Below, in pieces: positions 57,946 to 64,000 of a DNA stretch of 64,000 nt. Both the position numbers and the translations under genes were made by a program. This DNA comes from Pseudisothecium myosuroides. Its lineage: Eukaryota > Streptophyta > Bryopsida > Hypnales > Lembophyllaceae. The first letter of the stretch is position 1. Every line of letters starts with the position of its first letter. The notes under the pieces were generated by a model that did not search any database, was not told the origin of the DNA, and saw only the letters and a program-made list of their open reading frames with translations. The stretch spans positions 4,278,001 through 4,342,000 of the forward strand of contig OX637295.1 of the NCBI GenBank assembly GCA_951799445.1. Reading direction: 5' to 3'.

Positions 57946-58158
57946 TATTTTTTGTTTTTATTTTTTTCCAAAAATATTGAAAATTGAGTTAATAAAGGAG
58001 TTAAAAATTATTTTAGAATAGAGATTCTATAACTACCCTCAAACTAAAACTCCCGTCATAACTTTCATCTCATTCATCAAAATGGAATGATTCAAAGCTT
58101 TCCATGTATATATAAATCTATGAAACCATTTTCAAATTTTTATTTTTTAAAAGTGATT
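57258..58158. other. AT-rich intergenic with (AT)n microsatellite
   Basis: 57420-57600 resembles the first part of T11. An uninterrupted (AT)21 run is at 57901-57942. No gene. Confidence 0.5.
57901..57942. repeat. (AT)n microsatellite
   Basis: 42 bases of perfect AT dinucleotide. Confidence 0.95.
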
Positions 58159-59079
58159 TCAACCCCTAAGCTTCCATTGTCCCCTCAAGCAACAAAATGG
58201 ATTTTGGGTAGGCTCCTACGGTCTCAATTTGTGTAGTGATTTTCTGAAACTTTTTGTAAAGATAGAAAATCATGTTGGCTTTCCGGGAATATCATTTATG
58301 TTTCAATCGGTGCCCGGATGCAAAAGTTATGCCACCCACAATCCTAAATAGAAGTCGTCGGGCAGCCCAAAAAAAATCACAAAAAGTCAAATTTAAAATT
58401 TAAAAATTTTGTTTCTCATAGATGGTATTTTTGTCTAGTACATGGAAAGATTTGATTCATTCTATGTGGATTAGTGATGAGAAAATTATGGACAATGATC
58501 TTGTTTTTTGGGCAATTTAAGCATCTTTCTAAAAAATAATTTGTAGAATTCATTTTTGAATGCAATTTTTACAATTTAAACAAAAAGTTGCGCCACGTTT
58601 AGTTACCTTGCTAGAACAATATCACCATTGAAATTAGTGATATCCAATTCCATTTTTGAGCTATTAATGGTTTAGTTTTTCATTCACTCTTGAACCTACT
58701 TCTACTTAATAATTTTTTAAGGAATGAAAATTAAGTGTTTTTTAATTTTAATTTTTTTCCTAGACTTTCAACTCAATTAGAAATTCAAAATGTGCAATGC
58801 AAGAAGTTTAATCTACGAAGATTCAAAGCTTTGAAATCTATTCAAACAAGGTGCAAAAAGCCCAGATCTCTTCACTTTAAATGCAAATATCTTGCAATCC
58901 ATCCGGTCAAAGCTTTTGAAATTTCTTTCACACATTTTTATACTAGTCTAGTGCAAGATCCTATGGCTAGATTTGCAAAACAAACAACTTCTAAGGTTTT
59001 GTGCACTTTGCAATAGAAATTGTAGTTTTGAGTGGTTTTTGAAGAAAAAAATGCCTTGGGAGGTTAGGGGCCGGGTTAA
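58159..59079 (+). mobile_element. TTAA element T12, family 1
   Basis: Starts TCAACCCCTAAGCTTCC, where TTAA has drifted to TCAA, and ends GGCCGGGTTAA at 59079. At about 921 bases it has the family 1 size, and the interior matches T10 and T1 (ATTTTGGGTAGGCTCCTACG near the left end; AATTTGTAG, TTGAGTGGTTTTTGAAG near the right). The exact right end is slightly uncertain. Confidence 0.65.
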
Positions 59080-61229
59080 AAAATAAAATTGAGCTGCACG
59101 GGCTGCCCGCCGACCAATGAAAATAACATATCATACAATAACTTCTTAACCATATAGCCAAAGTTATGAAAAAAATTGGGCCTTAAAGCAATTCCTTGGG
59201 CACATGTGTGAAATTTCAAAGTAAAAAAATAAAAATTCCATTTGTATTGAGTTGCCCAAAATTGCTATATTGCCAAAAAAACAATGTTTGGGCATTTACA
59301 AGTTCAGTGAAGATGATTGAAAGTCGGCTAAAAAATATACGTAAAAATAGTGAAGTTAGGTTGCCTCAACATTTTGGTTTTGTTACTTCAAGAAAGTTCC
59401 TTTACAAGCCATCAAAGTAAACAGATATTTCTTGTACACATGCAAGTTCATCAATCCCAATTACAACAGTACTTAATTCAAAAGTAGTGCATTCTTGTAT
59501 AGAAACAATAAATATATATATACTCTAGCATATTAAGAAATTAGTGAGGGGGCAACCTAATTTGTATAGTGAAATGACATGTATTAATAGATTCACTCTT
59601 CATTTTCAATGCAACAATAAGGTAGCCATGCATGCAATGAAAGCTTCTTCAAATTGTGCCACATTTTCAAATACTAAGGTAGGAGGTTCTGAAATCGCAC
59701 AGGCTCTAAAATCGCCCACCCTACTCAAATGTACATTGCTTGTACATGTTGCTATTTCATAGCCTTCAAAGATGTACAAACAGTGTACATTTTAGGGGGT
59801 GGGCGATTTTAGAGTCCTAACCACTTCAACTTCAAATTTTCATAACTAATTCCAAGAAGCTCCAAAAAATATGATACGACTTGGGTTAGATGCCTATTCC
59901 TCTTGTCTTCCAAGCAAAATTTACTAAAAAATATTTTGAGACGTTTCACCTCCCAAAGAAATTCCAGGTTAATTGAAACCTTTTTCATGAACCATTACGG
60001 TTTTAGGTATTTATTTAAAAAAAATGTTTTGCAACGCTGTCCATTGCAAATCTTACTTCTCTACTGTTTTGTGATGTTAGAAATGATTGGGAAGTGCTCT
60101 ACTATTCACAGAGAAAGTGTTGGTACAAATTAATTATTGGAAGTCATTGAAAAATATTTTGAAAATCCATTCCTTAATTAGCTTTCTGCATATTTGGCCT
60201 GATAAGCAAATATTTTGTTGGTGATAAATATTTTAGATATGACATGTGAAAAGACGATTGAAAGACTTGAAATGAGCGGCACATCCTTATCAAGTTCATG
60301 ATGATAAAGAAAGTCGAGATTTTGATACACTATAAACACATGTTTTCTTTTTCCATGTGCTATGTAACATGTCTACATAATGGTGAAATTATGTTGTCTT
60401 AACAATGAGGTGTACCTTACCCCAACAAAGTTTTTTACTAAACCCACAAACTTAGTCCACAAGTGAACTGATATTTCCATTAGTACGCATTGAAGTTAAT
60501 GAGTTCCAATTAGAGGAAAAAGTGATTAAGAAGTGCTACATTCTTGTACAAAAACAATAAATATTTGTATACAATTGAATTCCATCTTCTAGAATGGGCA
60601 AAGCAAATACCAGTATTTCATGTACTATGAAGCATACGCTAACAATTTTCAATGAAATCATAAAACTTATCCAAATTTATTGTAATAGATTAATTTTCAA
60701 CCAACAATAAGAATTTTTGAGAAGGCCAAGGGCCTCTAAGGGGTCGGGGTGAATTGGCCCCCTTGCTTGGCCCCTCTAAGTCATTATAGGGGTACAATTA
60801 AAAACAAACTATTTTATACTTGGTTTATTCACCTTGTACACTTTTCCTAAACTAAAAACCCACCCTTGATAATAAAGCAAATACCAACCAGGTTCTTAGT
60901 TTTTATCCACTTTTTTAATGTAAAGGGATGTTGTAAGCGCGGTCCACTGTGCCTTCCAAGCAATGGATCTTTTTGCTAACGTTTCCTAAGTGTCGTGGAT
61001 GGGCAAAAGAGATGCCTAGAGATGCATGTGGTAACTTCCAAGCTGATTGCCAATGACAGGGGTGATGGTGATTTAATGTGAAATCCTAACTTCCTAACTA
61101 TTTATCCTATGTCTAAGGTTGACTGGGTAGTTGGCGTCATTTCTAACATCCCTAACTCTACGTGAAATGGGAACCCCTATGTTCCTTCCATGAGCCCCTA
61201 AGACTATCTTTTGTGTTTTAATATTCCGC
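59080..61229. other. AT-rich intergenic, no gene recognised
   Basis: Several frames of 60-76 codons (59196, 59544, 59903) lack motifs. A fold-back element lies at 59702-59817. At 60720-60790 a GGCC/CCCC-rich palindromic patch occurs. Confidence 0.4.
59702..59817. repeat. Small fold-back (45-base arms)
   Basis: CTCTAAAATCGCCCACCC at 59704 faces GGGTGGGCGATTTTAGAG near 59798-59815, and the inner ATGTACATT words also pair. Hairpin MITE-like. Confidence 0.8.
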
Positions 61230-62110
61230 CTGAAAATTCTACTTCAAAAGACTAACCCTAAATTTTAACTTTTACTCTAAATTTTAACTTCCAAATATAA
61301 CTCTAGATTTTTACTCCTTTGACTTAATTCTAGATTTTAACCTCCAAGGTTGACTCTATGTTTTGACTTTTGACTCTAGATTTTTATTTCTAAAATTAAT
61401 ACCAAATTTTAACCTTTAGGTTAGACTCTACATTTTTACTTTTAACTCTAAGAATTTATTTCTAAACTACTCTAAAATTTACCCTCTAAATTTGACTCTA
61501 GGTTTTGACCTCTTAAACTAACTCTAGGTTTTACTTCCTTGAATTAACTCTAAATTTTAATCTCTAAGTTCGACTCTACATTTTACTTTTAACTCTAAGG
61601 TTTTACTTCTAAACTACTCTAAAATTTACCCTCTAAAGTTAGCTCTAGATTTTGACTTTTAACTCTAGGTTTTTACTTCTAGAAACTAACTCTAAAATTT
61701 ACTTCTACTTCTAACCTTTACTTCTACTTTGAGCTTTGATTTTTACTATCCAATTTTAACTTCAAATTTTAACTTCTATTTCTAACTCTAGAATATTTTT
61801 TCTCAAATTGACTCTAAATTCTACTTCCTAAGTTTATCCTAAATCTCTACTTTTAATTTTTACTTTTACTCGGATTTTTGGCTCCTAATTTAACTCTAAA
61901 CTTTTACTTTTAAACTACCCTAAGATTTGACTTGAGAATTCAACCCCTGGATTAAACTTCCAAATTAACTCTAACTTTTTACTTCCCAAAGTTAACTCTA
62001 ATCTTTGACTTTAGAATTTGACGTTTTCAATTAAAACTTTAATCTGACTCTGGTTTTTAATCGCTAATTATTTCCTAACTTTAATCCTAAATTCTCCTTC
62101 TAATCTAAAT
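61230..62110. repeat. Degenerate field of ACTCTAAATTTTAACTT units
   Basis: Nearly 900 bases consist of variants of AACTCTAGATTTTTACTTCT with spacing of roughly 15-40 bases. Strongly T/C-biased on the plus strand. No ORF survives. It reads as an old minisatellite. Confidence 0.75.
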
Positions 62111-63292
62111 CCCTAATTTCCGTCCATTGTTCCTTTTGGATGAAGTTTTAATCACATTCATCCATCCTACTCCTTACCCCTTAACTTATCCTATCACGGT
62201 CAAGTTTAAGCCAAATCTTAAATGTAATATGTTTTTGGAAACCTCTAACACTAATCTATAAACTTTTGAATCTAAACTTCTAATCCACGCTAATCTTGGC
62301 TTGCTAATGTGGATTAAGGACTAAGGTTCAATCAAGAAAAAAAGGAATCAAGAAGTAATTTAGGAAAAAAACTCCAAGGGTTAGTTTAATTATTTACCTC
62401 ATCACTGCCGGTGTTGGAAATAACTTCGTCCACGTCCGCATGCACCTCCTCATGCTCCATGGTAATCTTTGGTTTTGTTTGATTTTTTCCAAGCTCACCG
62501 CTTAATTTTAGAAAATTTTACACCCTTGCGATCGAAACTCCTTCTTTCCTTTCTCTCTCTTTTCATTTTCTTTCTTCTCCTTCTTCTACATAAGACTATT
62601 CCACCAAATGTCTTGATGGGTGTCTTACAACTATAGACTCAACCTTCAAGGATCTTAATGGTGCTCTTCCATCTTACAAGGAAAAGTCTTACACTTGTCA
62701 TTCCAATCCTCCTTCTAATGGTCGCAAGGGCTCCTTGAGATTTCCTTCTTTGACCTACCTAATCCTAGGCTAGGCACTATTTATCGTCTCTCTCCTTCCT
62801 CCTACTATGTCCTTCTCGTCTCTCCTAATCTCCCTCCATTCTTGTCGTTTACGTGTTGTGAGGAGGAGAGAGAGTGGAGACTTTTCTTTTGGGGTGTGTA
62901 GGTGTGGCGTGTGGCGTGTATTCTTCCCCTTCCTCTTTTCTTTAGATCTCCTTTTTTTTTCTTTGTTTCCTTGTCTTTCTTTCTTTTTTGTTTTTCTCTA
63001 AGCCTTAGTCCCTACTCTAAATTTTAAGACCATCTTAGAGCTCTAATCCCCCTTTTGTTTAGGAAGGACAAAATTTAAAAAAAACAACAACAACCGAGGT
63101 GACCCTGGCTGGGCCCAAGCTACCTGCTCATGCCGGGCTCCAAACTGCTGCTCCTGCCGGGGCTCCCACTGCTTGCTCCCGCCGGCCTCCTGGCTGGCTA
63201 AGGCTGGCTGGGGGGTCGGGGGTCTTTTATTTTATTTTTATTTATTTATTTATTTATATTTCTGAACTGGTATGACTGCTGGACAAGCTGGT
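62111..63292. other. Pyrimidine-rich then GC-rich intergenic
   Basis: 62540-62600 and 62780-63000 are strongly C/T-rich on the plus strand, as in plant promoter or 5' UTR DNA, but no gene follows. 63095-63225 is GC-rich with GCTGGCTGG and GCTCCTGCCGG repeats. Confidence 0.4.
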
Positions 63293-63500
63293 CCCGACTG
63301 GACTTGGCTCCTACTTGCAAAAATTGGAATTTGGACTTGGCTGACTGGACTTGGGCCCTACTTGCAAAAATTGGAATTTTGGGCTTGGCTAACTAGACTT
63401 GGGCCCCTACTTGCAAAAACTGGAATTTTGGGCTTGGCTAACTGGACTTGGGCCCCTACTTGCAAAAACTAGAATTTTGGAACTTAGCTAAACTAGACTT
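63293..63500. repeat. Tandem repeat, period 47-50 bases
   Basis: Units with ACTGGACTTGGGCCCCTAC and TTGCAAAAACTGGAATTTTG begin at about 63297, 63344, 63392, 63441 and, partly, 63491. The 66-codon frame here only reads the repeat. Confidence 0.88.
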
Positions 63501-63599
63501 TGCTAAAACTAGGCTAAACTCGGATCTAATAAATGCTAAATATCTTGGAAGCTAAACTTTGGACGTTTCCAAAAAGGTCTTGGAAACTAGACTTTGGAA

Positions 63600-63900
63600 C
63601 TCAAGACAAGAGGGGGCCAAAGCTTCACTGTAAAGTTGGGTTTAATACCAACTTTAGGACTTGGTGACACCTCGGGGGTTCAAAGCTTCGCCATCCGGCC
63701 CGTTTTAACACACACTTTAGGACTTTGCATAAGTTACAAGTTCAAAGCTTTGCCGTCCTAGGGAGGGTCCACACACCAAGGGCAACTTTAGAAGAAGGTA
63801 AAATGACACACTTAAAAAAACAACACAACGGAGTCAAAGCTTCGCCGTCTCGGAGAGGGGCCCACTTAACAAGAAGGTGTCAGAGAAGGGTAGGAACACG
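63600..63900. repeat. Degenerate repeat of CAAAGCTTCGCCGTC units
   Basis: CAAAGCTTC(G/A)C occurs at about 63618, 63680, 63743 (TTTGCC variant) and 63834, each followed by GGG/CCC-rich words and CACTTTAGGACTT-like text. Continues towards the window end. Confidence 0.65.
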
Positions 63901-64000
63901 TGAGTAAGGGGAACAAAACGAGTTAGAACAACGTGGTGGTATGGAAGAACTCACAAGCCAGAGGCCCCCCAAAGCGGCATCGCCAAGGTACGGTGGGGGG

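Noticed and set aside
63272..63472. Trp/Leu-rich 66-codon frame
   Set aside because: It only translates the 47-50 base tandem repeat.
1..64000. LTR retrotransposons, tRNA, rRNA or CRISPR arrays
   Set aside because: I found no paired LTRs with primer-binding sites, no reverse-transcriptase motifs, no cloverleaf-like sequence, no rRNA words and no regularly spaced short repeats with unique spacers.

Overview
The window looks like nuclear DNA of a land plant, made mostly of duplicated and transposon-derived sequence with a few genes. The evidence is AT-rich sequence, GT-AG introns, two intact nepenthesin-type aspartic protease genes, a decayed RBX1-like RING-box gene, a decayed methyltransferase-like gene, and hAT-, CACTA- and LINE-type remains. 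The high repeat load and the style of the hAT transposase would suit a non-seed plant, but I cannot fix the species. No rRNA, tRNA, CRISPR array or bacterial-type operon was seen.

Layout. Positions 1-7476 are the left arm of a long inverted repeat; the right arm is 28674-35690. Each arm carries the same broken lysine-methyltransferase-like gene start, exon-like pieces I could not name, and a tandem array of 143-base units. Block X (10330-12625) recurs in enlarged form as X' (23652-29300). Block A (12625-21285) recurs in direct orientation as block B (36190-45054). A and B each hold one complete four-exon aspartic protease gene (464 and 466 residues), predicted secreted. The start of A also recurs inverted at 7795-9465.

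From 45167 to about 50270 a hAT-like transposase pseudogene is interrupted by two CACTA-type elements. From 50271 to 64000 there is an RBX1-like pseudogene (53941-54281, minus strand), several DNA-transposon relics, and three fields of degenerate tandem repeat (55930-57080, 61230-62110, 63293-63900). I found no intact gene there.

Main discovery candidate: a set of non-coding elements of about 0.57-1.3 kb, plus larger composites. They end in TTAA-CCC-like terminal repeats and sit in duplicated TTAA targets. Because the window is so duplicated, seven insertions can be compared directly with an unoccupied paralogous site inside the same window, and each occupied site differs by the element plus one TTAA (in two comparisons the empty site, or one flank, has drifted by a base). 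This is the signature of piggyBac-type transposition, but no transposase is present here. One element is nested in a relative, one carries a fold-back block, and one target site is occupied in two inverted paralogues by elements in opposite relative orientation.
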